Source: Emiliania huxleyi CCMP1516 (Eukaryota; Haptophyta; Isochrysidales; Noelaerhabdaceae). From it: a stretch of DNA of 64,000 bases. The stretch covers positions 932,934 through 996,933 of the forward strand of contig NW_005200333.1 of assembly GCF_000372725.1 (NCBI RefSeq), in the 5' to 3' direction. Position numbers and translations under genes: made by a program. The notes under the pieces are model-generated. The model saw nothing but the letters and a program-made list of their open reading frames with translations, was not told the DNA's origin and ran no database searches. Positions 18,119 to 28,409 of this stretch are shown piece after piece (within the stretch, counting starts at the first letter, position 1; every line of letters starts with the position of its first letter).

Positions 18119-19750
18119 ATGATGAGCATCGCGCGCGGGGCGGCTGGGAACGCGCTCTACTGGCTGGTTGCGCTGGCAGTCGCGCACTACAGTCTACGCC
18201 GCCGCCGTTCGCATGCACTGCCACGTGATGGTGAAGACAGCATGGGGGATGATGAGGTTGACAATGACGCGCTCACCAAACTTGCGATCTGGAATTTTTC
18301 AGACGGCGCAGCCCTGTGCGCGATCCGCACGCCAGTCGAGCCCGACGAGCCAAGCGAAGAGGAGATGCTTGACTTTGTCAGCCGCCTGCACCAGCACGCG
18401 AGCGGCGAGCGCGATCCAACTGACCGCAACGTCTTGCAGAAGGAGCTTTGCCCGTTCGACGGCCTCTATTTCTTCGCTGAGTTCCCGACCAACGAGTCGT
18501 GCGAGACCGATCGCGTGCGGGAGCACTTTCACCTCGTCGGCGAGCGGCTGGGCCCGCGCCTCTTTGCGCTGGCAAAGAGCATCATCAACGCCACCAGGGC
18601 CGAGAAGCAGCCACCAAGTCCGCTGGAGAAGGCCTTACGCATGCTGACCGAGCGACTCGGAGGTGGCAGCAGCGCGCACACCACTCAGGCGAGGCGGGCA
18701 CTGTGGACGGAGGTGGTGCTCTGCACAATGCAACTCTTCCTTCCCGTGCTGCTCATAACGTCCGAGAACGACACTCACGGCGCGGGCAATGCGGGCTTCG
18801 ACCTCGTCTCGAGGCACGTCGCCAGAGACGTGCTCGCCCCCATCCTTCATCAGATGGACGAGATTTTCGAGTGGGTGCACGGTCCCTCCACTTCCGTCAC
18901 AGCAGAAGGACAGAGGCAGCAGCCGCGCAGCGGAGGCGTGCTCGACTGGTCGCACCACAGTCGGCGTCGCAGCTCGCTCTTGCAGTGGCGACAGCGCCTC
19001 GCGGCAGTCGGCAGGACAGTGGAGGGGACGATCGGGCAGGGGGTGCTACTAGACAAGAGCCCCGCGGGCATCGAAGAGTTCACGGCGCGCGGGCTGCTGT
19101 GCGGTGTGCCTTTCCCCGCTGGCGAGGTGTGTCGCCAGACAGCCCCGGTAGGACTTGACAAGCCTGCTTGACCGTTAGAGCAACCTCCTGTGTGTCTCAA
19201 GGCGAAGATCCACACGCTCAATGAGGCGAGGGAGCTCGTCAAGGAGTGCACGCGCCGACGGTGGTGCGCGGACCCATCCACACGCCGAGAGGGTGATGGC
19301 GCTACTTCACTGCGTCTCCATCGCCTTGCTGCGACAGGACCTCAGTCGTGGTCGTCGCGCCTGCCTTCCACTCGCTGCGAGCCCTCATCACCACCGTCTC
19401 CGAGGTCGAGCGGCAGCGCGCCAGTATCGCCGTCTACTCCATGCCGGGCGCGTCGGAGGCGTGGACACAGGTGGTCACGCACAACCAAGGCACAGTGCGC
19501 GACAGTCGCGTCGGTCAGCGCGCTCCTCGCGCTGGAAAGAGGCCCCGGTTGAGCCCACAGATCTTCCTCGGCATGTCATGCTGTAGGGCTGCTCGGCAGC
19601 GAGCTCGCTCGCATCCGGAGCTACACAGCAAAGGGCGACCTCGCCCCGGCGGCGCAAGTACTGAGGTGCCTCATGCGTCGAGACGCAGACGGGGGCCCCC
19701 AAAGCCAAACCGCAAACGCCCCGTCAGAACTCAGATTGAGCACACCGTGA
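18119..19750 (+). CDS. N-terminally membrane-anchored protein, unknown, probably multi-exon
   Basis: The first exon (18119-~19149) encodes ~343 residues: a hydrophobic start (NALYWLVALAVAHYSLRRRR) typical of a signal anchor, an acidic linker, then a helical soluble domain with conserved-looking SIINATRAEKQPPSPLEKAL and LCTMQLFLPVLLITSENDTH. The read-through frame stops at 19171, but GTAGGACTTG at 19150 is a good donor. Later plus-strand pieces look coding: AKIHTLNEARELVKECTRRR (19202-), VVVAPAFHSLRALITTVSEV (19348-), and, after CTGTAG at 19586, GLLGSELARIRSYTAKGDLA ending at TGA 19748-19750. I think these are later exons, but the internal joints are unresolved. No family is recognised. Confidence 0.55.
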
Positions 19751-20025
19751 TGTTGACATATCGTGTCATTCACGGGGAGAGGCGGCGCGGTTCCTGTAAT
19801 CCAGAATTCATCTCAGTCTCACGGAGTCGCCGGAGACCCGACAGGTACACCACTCCACAACAGACTGTTCGTAGTGAGTACGTAAACGAGCACACGCCTC
19901 AATCACCACCAGCCTGCTCACGTGCTCTCAGAGGCCACAGAGAAGAAGCGACGGAGAACGGGCGGGCGGGAAGCTCTCCAAAAGGGGGTCAAAACGCGCC
20001 AACCGCCGAGATGCACTCCGCGCAC

Positions 20026-22340
20026 CTACAAGCGAGACAAGCCACCGCCCGTGCGTCGGACTAGGAGCTGGCGTGCGTGTGGCACGAGAGGGGCCAGAGT
20101 CGGCGCACAGCTGCTCGCCGCTCGACCGAGCCGCGAAGGAAGCGCCGCACATGGCGCACGGCGACAGCGGCCGGCACGCGCCCTACAGGAAGCTTCGCGG
20201 AAGGTTCGCGAGGAAGCGTCGAGGAGGGCTCGAGGGAGGGCGGAGGCCGGCTGCGGCAAGTAGGCGTCCTGGTACGGTGCGCCGTGCAGCGGTCGGCTGG
20301 CCGCGGGCGGGGCGACGTGCGGCGTGCCGCGCGCGGAGGTGCGGCCAGGGTGGGCGGGGGAGCGAGAGGTGGCGGCGGGCGGTGGCGGGGCGCTGGCCGT
20401 GACCCAAGCTGGCGGCGCGGCGGCGGGGGAGGACCACAGCGGCGGGGGAAACGCGGGCGGGCTCTGCCGCGCTGCAGAGGGGGCCGCCGGGTGCTGCGAG
20501 CCGTGGAGTGGCCCGGGAGCGGCGGCGGGGAAGGCGGCGGGGAAGGCGGCGGGGAAGGCGGCGGCGGCGGCGGGGAAAGCGGCGGGGAAGGCGGCGGGGC
20601 AAGCGCGTGGGGACGCGGCAGCTGGGTGGGGCAAGGAGAAGTGCGACGCGGCCGGCTGCGCGGCGCGTTGCCACCCCGACGCCCCCGCACCGCGCGGCTG
20701 CTGTGGAGGCGCAGCCGGTGCCAGCTGCTGTGGAGGCGCAGCCAGCGCCAACGAATCTGAGTCTCGCCACTGCGCGCGCGGCGGCGGTGCCGGCCGAGAC
20801 GCCTGTTCCCACCGACGGGTGTGAAGGGGCGCGGCCCGCAAATAACACCGCGTAGCTCGAGAGCAAGATGCCGGCGGCGGCGCCGAATGCTGCGGCGGTA
20901 GCCAATGCTGCTGCGGCGCCGGCGCCGGTGCCTGCAGCGGTTGCGGCTGCAGCGGCAGCGGCAGCGGCTGCGGCTGCGCGGTCGCCGCCAAATCCACGCC
21001 GTACCATGCCGCCGCGTCCAACGCGTCGTCGTCGTCGTCGTCGTCGTCGTGCCTACCCACACGCACGGCTGTGAAGGGACGCCACCCACAGCTCTTGCAC
21101 CCACCGCCACCCAACCGTGGTGCCAAGGCTGCCTCGACGGGGGCGGCAGCTGCGACGGCGACGGCTGGTGCAACGGCGGCGGCGGGTGCAGGGGCTGGTG
21201 CAGCGGCTGCAGCGGCTGTGGCTGCAGCGGCGTGCGAGGCGGCGCGGGCCATGATCTGGACTGCCCCGGCCGCTGCCCCCCGGGCTGTCCGGTCGACGGC
21301 TGCGGCGGTGGCTGCGGCGGTGGCTGCGGCGGCGGCTGCGGCGACGGCCGCAGCGGGCTGTGGCCGTGCCCTCGCTGCGCGGCGGCGATGGGCGTCTGGA
21401 GCGCGGCGCGGCTCTGGGCGTACGCAAGCACCTCCTGCTGCGAGCTGGTCCCGGGCGTCGAGGCCGCTGCTCCGAATCTGTCGCGTCGCCTGGGTGCTGG
21501 AGTGCCGGCCGGCGAGCCGGACATGTCCAAGACACGTCCAGGACTTGTCCGAGGCATGTCCACAGGTGGAGCTGGAGTGACGGCCGGCGAGGCGGGCGCC
21601 GGCGGAGGAGGGGCTCGCGGAGCGGGCGCCGGCGGAAGTTGCGGCGGAGGTTGCGGCGGAGGTTGCAGCGGTGGAGGCGGAGGCGGAGGTGGAGGCGGAG
21701 GCGGAGGCTGGGGCGTTGGCGCCTTCCGTACCGCTGGCGGCGGAGGGTGGGGCGTTGCCGCGGGCAAGTTGGCGGGTGGGACCGCGGGCACAGCGCGCGC
21801 CGACGCCGAGCCGGCCGCGCGCCCCATCATCCCTCCCGGCGGCGGAACCCTCTCGCCTGCCCCGTGCGACGGGGCAGGCGCGCTCGGTGCACAGGGAGCA
21901 GCCGGGTCGGGCTGCTGAGTGTGAGCCGCAGGGTTGGCGGGGCCACGCTCGGCAGCCGACTCTCGCGGCAGACCGCTCTCCTCCTCGAGGAGCTCGAGCA
22001 GCCCATGCGGCACAGGCAGCCCGTGAGGGAGGGAGGCGGCGCAAGACCGCGAACCGAGCAGCGTCTGGACGTGAGGCAGACGCGGGCACAGCTCGGCGGG
22101 AGAGCGTGGCAGTGGCCCAGGCCTGGCAGCAGGGCCGGCGTTCTGCCGCAAGGAGCGCACATCAATCATGCCGGGCATGGGTGCAGGCGAGCCAAGCGGA
22201 GCAGGCGCGGCGGCCGCTTCTGCAGAGGATGCGTGCGGATCGACGGGCTGCGTCGGGACCGCGGGCTTTTTCTTCTCGAGGCTCAGCCGACGCTTCTTGA
22301 GATTGGCGCGTCGCGCGTTCTCCTTGTTCGTAGGCAGCAT
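20026..22340 (-). CDS. Low-complexity Pro/Ala/Gln-rich nuclear-type protein
   Basis: The ATG at 22340 starts MLPTNKENARRANLKKRRLS followed by LEKKKP, a good basic nuclear-localisation stretch, then a long Pro/Ala/Ser/Gln-rich region with HVQTLLGSRSC and SSQQEVLAYAQSRAALQTPI. Near 21110-21060 coding signal moves to another frame: a run of eight or more Asp, ALDAAAWYGVDLAATAQ, then Pro/Gln-rich and Ala/Phe-rich repeats to the stop at 20026. An intron is inferred there (a GTGGGTG donor and CTTCACAG acceptor exist). No domain is recognised; such composition fits transcription co-activators or RNA-binding scaffolds, but that is a guess. The opposite-strand Gly-rich frames are shadows. Confidence 0.45.
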
Positions 22341-22489
22341 CTCGGCAGCAGCGAGCGAGCTCCTGCGTCGCGTTTGCCGACGCAGTGTGGACGCGCTCCG
22401 CCAGAAATGCCAGTGGCAAGAGCGCCAGGCAACAAAGAATTTAAAGCACCCCAATCTCTCTCACAGCACACAGGCTGTCGTGTCCCTTG

Positions 22490-22613
22490 TCAGGAGCAGG
22501 AGAGCCCCACCTGTCCCCCTGATCGTCCTTCCAAAATCCTGCTCGTGCAGGTGGGGACTTTGTCCTCGTCCCATCCCTCGTTTGGCGTGTCTGTTTTCTT
22601 TCTTTTTTTTTAG
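22490..22613 (+). repeat. Dispersed repeat module B ending in an acceptor-like T tract
   Basis: It contains the hairpin CCTGCTCGTGCAGG, the shared stretch CATCCCTCGTTTGGCGTGTC and then TGTTTTCTTTCTTTTTTTTT followed by AG at 22613. Copies of the same module are at 31466-31600, 33370-33490 and 33690-33810 in the opposite orientation. Confidence 0.75.
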
Positions 22614-23495
22614 CACAGGCTCGGCAACAAAGAATTTTCGCAGGATCTGTCAGTGTGCATTAAAGACACCGCCACATTCCTGAGACGAGCGAGGGCAGCC
22701 TCCTTAAAGGCGAAAGGGTCTAGATTTGGGGCGCTCGCCGAAGAGGAGTACGACAAAATAGCGCCCGTGATTGCCTGCACGCTACCCGCACTCACGGACT
22801 CCATACCCGAAAGAAAGAGAAGGGAGCTCGCGGGAGAGGTGACGAGTGAACTACAGGTAGTGGGGAAGGCAGCCTCGATTGCCATACAGACATGGGTGCG
22901 AAACAACGACAAGACCAAGGCACGGGCAGAGGAACGAGAGAAGAATATAGGGTGGATAAAGCGCCTGTTCACGGCATGGAGGGTGAGCCACACCGAACGT
23001 ACCGAGCGAAGAGCCGAGCGGAAGGAGGACGGGGAAGATGACTCAGAGGAGGACGAACCAGTGGAAATTCAGTTGTCAGATGTCACGATGCATCCGAAGG
23101 GGACTCCAGCGCCGGCATCATCCGTAGAGGCACGAGTGTTCGAAGAGAGAGTGGACCTGAGCAACAACATGACCTGTAGGCAAATGATCGGAGTGGGAGT
23201 CAGAAATGTGGTCCTTGCGCGAGGGGAGCTCGATAGACTCGAGGGGCCAGGATACGCCGCGAGGAGGACGGAGTTGCGCCGAAAGGCGAAAGAAGCCGCG
23301 AGAACAAGGGACCGGCAGGCGGCGGCGCCGCAGGACGAGGCAGAAGAGAACGACGCGACAGAGGAGGAAGTGACAAGGGAGAGAGCGACGAGAGTGGGAC
23401 GGCCGCGAGGTGGCATGAAGGTTGCAGCGAGAAGCGGCGAGAGACTGCGAAAAGAGATACGAAGAGGCAGACTCCCCAGGGTGGGCGACGGCTAG
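22614..23495 (+). mobile_element. Dispersed-element ORF, copy 1 (unknown class)
   Basis: An open frame of ~294 codons follows the AG at 22613 (no ATG near its start; GTG at 22653). It reads LGNKEFSQDLSVCIKDTATF, LARLRN-type FLRRARAASLKAKGSRFGAL, then QTWVRNNDKTKARAEEREKN, FTAWRVSHTERTERRAERKE, an acidic stretch, VTMHPKGTPAPASSVEARVF and an Arg/Glu-rich tail ending RLPRVGDG. The distal two thirds recur at 33945-34547 with about 90% amino-acid identity, and both are followed by module A repeats. Conserved coding frame in two copies points to a mobile element, perhaps the accessory ORF of a LINE-like element given the repeated 3' tail. No transposase or reverse transcriptase motif is seen. Confidence 0.6.
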
Positions 23496-23504
23496 CGCAT
23501 CACA

Positions 23505-23790
23505 CACCTCTCCTTAAAATCCCTGTGTGGTGGCGGCGTGCCGTTCTCCCATCCCTCCCTTGGGTTGTCTGTTTTCTTTCTTTCTTTCTTTTTAAAATCC
23601 CTGTGCACCTCACCCCTCTCCTTAAAATCCCTGTGTGGTGGCGGCGTGCCGTCCTCCCCGCATCCCTCCCTTGGGTTGTTCCGTTTTCTTTCTTTCTTTC
23701 TTTTTAAAATCCCTGTGTGGTGGAGCGGCGTGCCGTCCTCCCATCCCTCCCTTGGGTTCCGTTTTCTTTCTTTCTTCTTTGTCAGTGTGC
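23505..23790 (+). repeat. Module A tandem repeat (3+ units)
   Basis: TTAAAATCCCTGTGTGGTGG begins units near 23513, 23621 and 23704, each running through CATCCCTCCCTTGGGTT to a TTTCTTTCTTTCTTT tract. One further unit lies at 33855-33935 (minus) and the distal half of one at 36656-36702. Confidence 0.85.
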
Positions 23791-23933
23791 ACATACATAC
23801 ATACCGTGGTAGTGAGAGAAGCGGTACTGTCTCAGCCTAAAGTCTGTGCAGGTTGCCAGGGAAACGACCCCGGCCAAACACAACTAACTGACGTATCCGA
23901 GGCCATTCCGCATTCGGTCGAGAGCGGCCACTG

Positions 23934-24001
23934 CCATGGCTCACACACATCCTTCCTTTGGCTTGTCTATTTTCTTTCTTTCTTTCCATGGCTCACACAC
24001 A
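23934..24001. repeat. 36-bp module insert flanked by 16-bp direct repeats
   Basis: CCATGGCTCACACACA occurs at 23934-23949 and 23986-24001; between them is a 36-bp pyrimidine-rich piece (CTTTGGCTTGTCTATTTTC…) that matches the tail of modules A/B. It looks like a small insertion with a long target duplication just downstream of the DUF3431-like gene. Confidence 0.85.
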
Positions 24002-24012
24002 GCCGCGGTAGC

Positions 24013-25156
24013 TCAGTCCCTGCGAAAGAGTCTGTTCTTGAACATGCGCCAGTGTCCAGGCAGCCCCACGCCGAGGGGCGCGTCCGGGTCGCCGGGGCGC
24101 GCGAGGGGCGTGTCGGCGAGAGAGGCGTTGAGGTGCATGTACCGCCCGCACTCGCTAGGGAACGCGAGCGTGTGGTTGTGCGCAGAGAGTGCTCCGCGGG
24201 CGCCTGCGACGGGCTGCCCATCTAGCCACGGCCGCCCAAAGATGGCGTGCCAGGTGTACTCTAGCAGCACTCCCACCGCCTTCGCCCCGTCTATGGTGGT
24301 GCCCTCGAGCGTCGTGAACCCCACGGAGGAGAGAGCTAGAGGCGCCGTCCGGGCCTCAATCTCCGCCAGAGCGTGGTAAAGCGACCGCGGGTGCGCGCGG
24401 ATCGCCCTCCGCGACGCGACAAACTGGGCACAGCACATGAACAGGAAGCACTCGCGGCGGGGCGGCAGTGGCGGCAAGGCCTTCGACAGGCCGCTCAGCG
24501 CGTGAAAGATGCGCAAAGCGCCGAGGTCCATCGGGAGGTGGCCGTACACCAAGGCCTTATTGAGAGAGGCGTAGTCCAGATCCCCCTCTAGCATTGCTTG
24601 GCGAATAGTCGCTAGCTCCACCGCTGGAGGAAGGCTGTGCCAGCCAGCGCCATCACGGCTCTTGTGGCCGTGGAGGAAGACGCTGTATTCCGGCAAGGCG
24701 TTGTACCTGAGGTTGGAGGGGTCGAGGCATGGGATAAGGGAGGTGGACCGGGTCAGTTCTTCCCCTCTCCACTCACTCGCGATTGATATAGCTCAGGTAC
24801 ATGCCGGCCTCGCTTTTGCCAGCACCGGGAAACCGGCTGGACTCGAGCGCGTACGAGAAGGGCAGGTTGTTCGCCCACGCCGGTGCTACAGTGGTCAGTA
24901 GCTTCATTGGTCAGTGGGTGTGGAGCGAGGTAACGTCGTGCACCTCTGGCGCTCCTGGCCCTGGCTTCTCCATGGCAATCACGACGAGGACCTCTGAGGC
25001 GCAAGGGTCGCCAAACGCCACCATTCTCCCTGCGCATTGCAGTCTCTGGGCTCGAAGATCGTCAGCAGCTGTCGCGCGCATCGTGAGGTTTGATGGCCGC
25101 CTCCATTCCGCGTCGCAAAAATCCAAATCCTCTTTTACGGCGTTGCGGTGCGGCAT
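24013..25156 (-). CDS. DUF3431-like protein (putative glycosyltransferase-like)
   Basis: At least three exons are inferred on the minus strand. The first, from ATG 25156, includes RMVAFGDPCASEVLVVIAME and ends near 24930; the second reads LTTVAPAWANNLPFSYALES then FPGAGKSEAGMYLSYIN (about 24900-24780); the third (about 24715-24013) reads NALPEYSVFLHGHKSRDGAG, then FLFMCCAQFVASRRAIRAHP. The pattern of an N-terminal VVIA strand, SEAGMYLSYI, LPEYSVFLHGH and a C-terminal CAQFVASRRAIRxxP matches my memory of the DUF3431 family, found in fungi and algae and thought to resemble glycosyltransferases. Length (~330 residues) fits. No membrane anchor is obvious. Exon edges are approximate. Confidence 0.65.
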
Positions 25157-25409
25157 TACTTCGTGCAAATAGAGTCTCTCGCACGTGAAGACTCTCCGCG
25201 CGGAGACGGTGTGGGTAGCTTTTCACTAAGGCGTGGTCTTTTGTTTGTTGAAGAGACGAAGTAATTTTACGAGTCAATAGGTAGGCTGTGTCCGACCGAG
25301 CGAGTCACTCACGCTGCACGACAGACAGAGACGAACTAAACACCACCCTATACGGTCCTTGTTCACCATGACTAGTCAGATACGATGAAAACCACGGCCC
25401 GACCTCCAC

Positions 25410-26471
25410 TCAATCGTCGTGGCACGGCACAAAGCCGCCACTCGCGCTCGCTCGCCAGTGCTGGATCGTCTCCTGAGGTAGCTGAATGTTGGTGGCGGCC
25501 GCCTCCACCTCCATCAGGACGGGTCCGGCCTCGGACATGGGAAGGTGCCGGCCAATGCCGGCTGCGGGCGGCTTGGACGTTGCGGCAGCAGCGGCGCGCT
25601 TGTGGGACGCCTCTGCAGAAGCCTCGGTGGTTGCTGCCGCCGCCTTGGGCGCCGCGCGCCTGGACGTGGCAGCCTTAGGCGGAGCAGCCTTTGGTGCGGC
25701 AGGCTTGCGGATTGCTGCCGCCGTCAACCTCCCGCCATCGCCAGGGACGGCTTCTTCTGCCACCACCGTCTTTGGGGCGGATTTTGTCGGGGGGGCCTTT
25801 GGCGGGGCGGCCTTTGATGCAGGCCTCTTCGCAACGCGCGCCGCCTGGCGTGGGATGCACACCTGGAGCCCACCCGCTGCGAGCGTGTGGCTCGAGGCGT
25901 GGCGCGTCAGCGCGTCGGCGGGGAGCTCGACGGTGCGCGCGAAGTGGCGTGGCTGCGCTGGGCGAGACAAGAGCTGCACGTCTCCTGTGTGGACCCAGCC
26001 GTGCTCGCTCTCTAGCGCAATCCAGCCCTGGGTCGGCGCATCGCCGCGGAGGAGACTGCGCGGTGGGGCGACGCCAAGCAGTCCCCTCCTGCCCGGAGCG
26101 GCGTAGACTCCGGTGCGGCCACTTGTCAGGTACTCGTAGGCGGCATCCTTAGGCTGCACCACTCCGGTGAGTTGGAGCTCAAAGGGGCCGACAAGGACGG
26201 CTTGTGCACCGCGGAGATCGTGCCCGGAGGGTGGGCTGGCCGCGATGATGTACTCGTCGCTCGCAGAGCTGGTCGTGATCTTTGGCACTGCGGTGGACGA
26301 AGGCGCATTGCTAGAAGGCGCGTGGCTGTACGGGTCGGTAGTGCTGCGAGGCGCGCGCTGGTGCGGGTTGTAGCCATGCGACTGGTGAGGCATGCGGTCG
26401 TAGTACGCCGTGTCTCGCGATGGGTTGCCCCTGCCGTAGTAGTCGTCGAACGGGTGCATGAGGTCCAGCAT
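25410..26471 (-). CDS. KAAPPKA-repeat basic protein, unknown function
   Basis: From the ATG at 26471, 353 residues in one exon. The N-terminal ~75 residues are rich in H, Y, P and S (HPFDDYYGRGNPSRDTAYYD). A middle domain (~75-190) has mixed composition: LRGAQAVLVGPFELQLTGVV, YEYLTSGRTGVYAAPGRRG, GWIALESEHGWVHTGDVQLL. The rest is lysine/alanine/proline-rich with repeated KAAPPKA and KAAPKAA blocks, like linker histones or other nucleic-acid-binding tails. The middle piece resembles small beta-barrel domains, but I cannot name it. It is divergent from the J-domain gene at 26999, with a MITE-like element between them. Confidence 0.6.
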   Translation of the reverse strand: MLDLMHPFDDYYGRGNPSRDTAYYDRMPHQSHGYNPHQRAPRSTTDPYSHAPSSNAPSSTAVPKITTSSASDEYIIAASPPSGHDLRGAQAVLVGPFELQLTGVVQPKDAAYEYLTSGRTGVYAAPGRRGLLGVAPPRSLLRGDAPTQGWIALESEHGWVHTGDVQLLSRPAQPRHFARTVELPADALTRHASSHTLAAGGLQVCIPRQAARVAKRPASKAAPPKAPPTKSAPKTVVAEEAVPGDGGRLTAAAIRKPAAPKAAPPKAATSRRAAPKAAAATTEASAEASHKRAAAAATSKPPAAGIGRHLPMSEAGPVLMEVEAAATNIQLPQETIQHWRASASGGFVPCHDD

Positions 26472-26684
26472 CACGGGCCCGAGTGTTACCAGGCGAGTGC
26501 GTGGTTCGGCGACTTGCAGTGTGTTCCAATCGAGCGGTCCAGATCAGCTGGATCCCTCGGGATTGCTCCGGACCCAAGACACGCACACAACAATCGAGGC
26601 AGACAACCTCGACGTTCTGGACACAGCGCGACCAAACGCGGGAAGGAGGAACCTTTGTGGTTTTCCTCGAATTCTTTTCTGGGT

Positions 26685-26910
26685 CAGGTGTATTTTATTT
26701 TTGCTTGGGCGGCCAGCATGCCGGGGTAGGTAGGGTAGGTCTGGGCCCTCCCGTCGGGTTTCCCCCTCTCTTCGCGCCGGACCATCACTTTAGTTGGTAT
26801 CGCCCGTGATTTCTTTTTAGTTTCCCATAAGTAGGGTAGGTAGGTAGGTAGGTAGGGCAAAGGTTTTCAAAGAATTTCGCTGGCCGCCCAAGCAAAAATA
26901 AAATCACCTG
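26685..26910. mobile_element. MITE-like element with 32-33 bp terminal inverted repeats
   Basis: The left arm, CAGGTGTATTTTATTTTTGC plus TTGGGCGGCCAGC (26685-26717), is the reverse complement, apart from one or two bases, of 26879-26910 (GCTGGCCGCCCAAGC…CACCTG). The 160-bp interior has GGTA repeats at both sides. It sits between two divergent genes and ends 88 bp before the J-domain ATG. No flanking target duplication is clear. Confidence 0.75.
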
Positions 26911-26998
26911 CTCCGGTCCAGAGTGGTCCAGAGCGTGTCGCAAGAGGAGGAGGAGGAGGAGGAGAAGAGGAGGAGAAGCCACGATCGCAAACGCAGGC

Positions 26999-27997
26999 AT
27001 GGGCAAGGACTACTACGCCATACTCGGTGTAGGTCGTGACGCAGACGACGAGCAGATCAAGCGCGGATACCGCAAGCAAGCGGTAAAGTGGCATCCAGAC
27101 AAGTGGACTTCCAAGTCAGAGTCGGAACGTGCAGCCGCCGAGGAGCGGTTCAAAGACGCGGCTGCAGCTTACGAGGTGCTGTCCGACAAGCAAAAGCGCA
27201 CCATTTACGACCAGTATGGAGAGGAGGGGCTCAAGGCCGGTGGCGGCGGCGGCGGCTGTGGCGGCGGCGGCATGCCAGGTGGGTTTGGCGGGATGGGCGG
27301 GAGGCCAATGGACGGTGGAGTGAAGTTCACCTTCTCGTCGGGCGGAGGTGGACGCAGCATGGACAACGCGCGAGCCGAAGAGCTCTTCCGCCAGTTCTTT
27401 TCGCAGGGCGACCCGTTTAGGTCGGCAGACGACCCGTTCGACGACATCTTTGCCGGGCTCAGTGGCTTGCGACGCAGCACGGGCATTGCCAGCGGTGGAC
27501 GGCGTGCTCCTCGTGCCGACGTGCTGCCGCACGGCACGCCCGTTCGACTCTGCGACCTCAGCCAAGCGAACTTCAACGGCGCATCTGGCACTATCGACCA
27601 GTGGGACGAGGCGCGAGGCCGCTATGTGGTGTCTCTCGGGAAGGGCGTCTCTCTCGCTGTCCGCACCCAGAACGTGAGCCAGGTGGTGGCCGAGGCGCGC
27701 GTGGTTGGAACCTCGCAGCCGCAGCTCAATGGTAAGGTGGCGGCCGCTGCCACGTTTGATCGCGCTACAAAGCGCTACCGGATGGAGGGCCTCACGAGCA
27801 AGGGCGTCGTGGCGCTCAAGCCGGAGAACGTGATATTGCCACAGAGGACGCGTGTGACCATCCAAGACGTCATCTCGCGACCGCAGCTCAACGGTCGCGC
27901 CGGGTCAATCCGAGACGTCGAGGGGGACCGATACGTGGTTGACTTGCCGGGCGAGGCGCCACTCAAGGTCCGGTTCCACGCGGCAGTGGCTTGCTGA
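26999..27997 (+). CDS. DnaJ (Hsp40) J-domain protein with RYVV-type repeats
   Basis: The ATG at 26999 begins a 332-residue single-exon protein. Residues 1-75 are a J domain (DYYAILGVGRDADDEQIKRG) with the HPD motif in KWHPDKW, which stimulates Hsp70 ATPase. A Gly-rich G/F-like segment follows, then a DnaJB-like linker (RQFFSQGDPFRSADDPFDDI). The C-terminal half is three copies of a module of the form LNG-x-(A/S)G-x-I-x(4-8)-RYVV-L (FNGASGTIDQWDEARGRYVV, LNGKVAAAATFDRATKRYRM, LNGRAGSIRDVEGDRYVVDL), a small beta unit found in many algal proteins. No zinc-finger or class II peptide-binding domain is present, so client binding must differ from classic DnaJ. Confidence 0.88.
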   Translation: MGKDYYAILGVGRDADDEQIKRGYRKQAVKWHPDKWTSKSESERAAAEERFKDAAAAYEVLSDKQKRTIYDQYGEEGLKAGGGGGGCGGGGMPGGFGGMGGRPMDGGVKFTFSSGGGGRSMDNARAEELFRQFFSQGDPFRSADDPFDDIFAGLSGLRRSTGIASGGRRAPRADVLPHGTPVRLCDLSQANFNGASGTIDQWDEARGRYVVSLGKGVSLAVRTQNVSQVVAEARVVGTSQPQLNGKVAAAATFDRATKRYRMEGLTSKGVVALKPENVILPQRTRVTIQDVISRPQLNGRAGSIRDVEGDRYVVDLPGEAPLKVRFHAAVAC

Positions 27998-28009
27998 CGG
28001 CGTCTCGCA

Positions 28010-28400
28010 TCTTTAGTTCCTATCTTGCACATAGAGAGCCGCACCTGCAGAGACACGCGTACAATCACGTAAGATACAGTGTCGGCTCGCGCTCGCGAGA
28101 CTGTGACGGTCGACTTATGTCATATGTGAGATCTGAGAATTGGCCATTGCGTGTCATATTTTGCGTGTGACGGACAGTGTTCCGGCATACGATCTCCGCA
28201 TATACGGGTGTGTGTACACGTGTGTGCTGGCTGCTGCACACAAGCCGTCAGTCGTAGCCGTGTGTAGGATAGAGAGTATGTATGTATCTGAGGAGACGAT
28301 TCAACTTACAGTATCTTCCAATCTCAAACACACACATACACACACACGATCGGGCATGCAAGGGGGGGGTACTTTGCAGTGGAGCTCATTGGGTGTGTGG
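28010..28400. other. Intergenic, no gene seen
   Basis: Between the J-domain gene and the 3' end of the dioxygenase gene only a short CACACA run (28327-28350) and a G run (28363-28369) stand out. Confidence 0.6.
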
Positions 28401-28409
28401 AGATGCGAC

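Noticed and set aside
20868-21918. Gly/Cys-rich and Ala-rich plus-strand ORFs
   Set aside because: They are shadows of the Pro/Gln-rich minus-strand gene; GC-rich triplet repeats keep all frames open.
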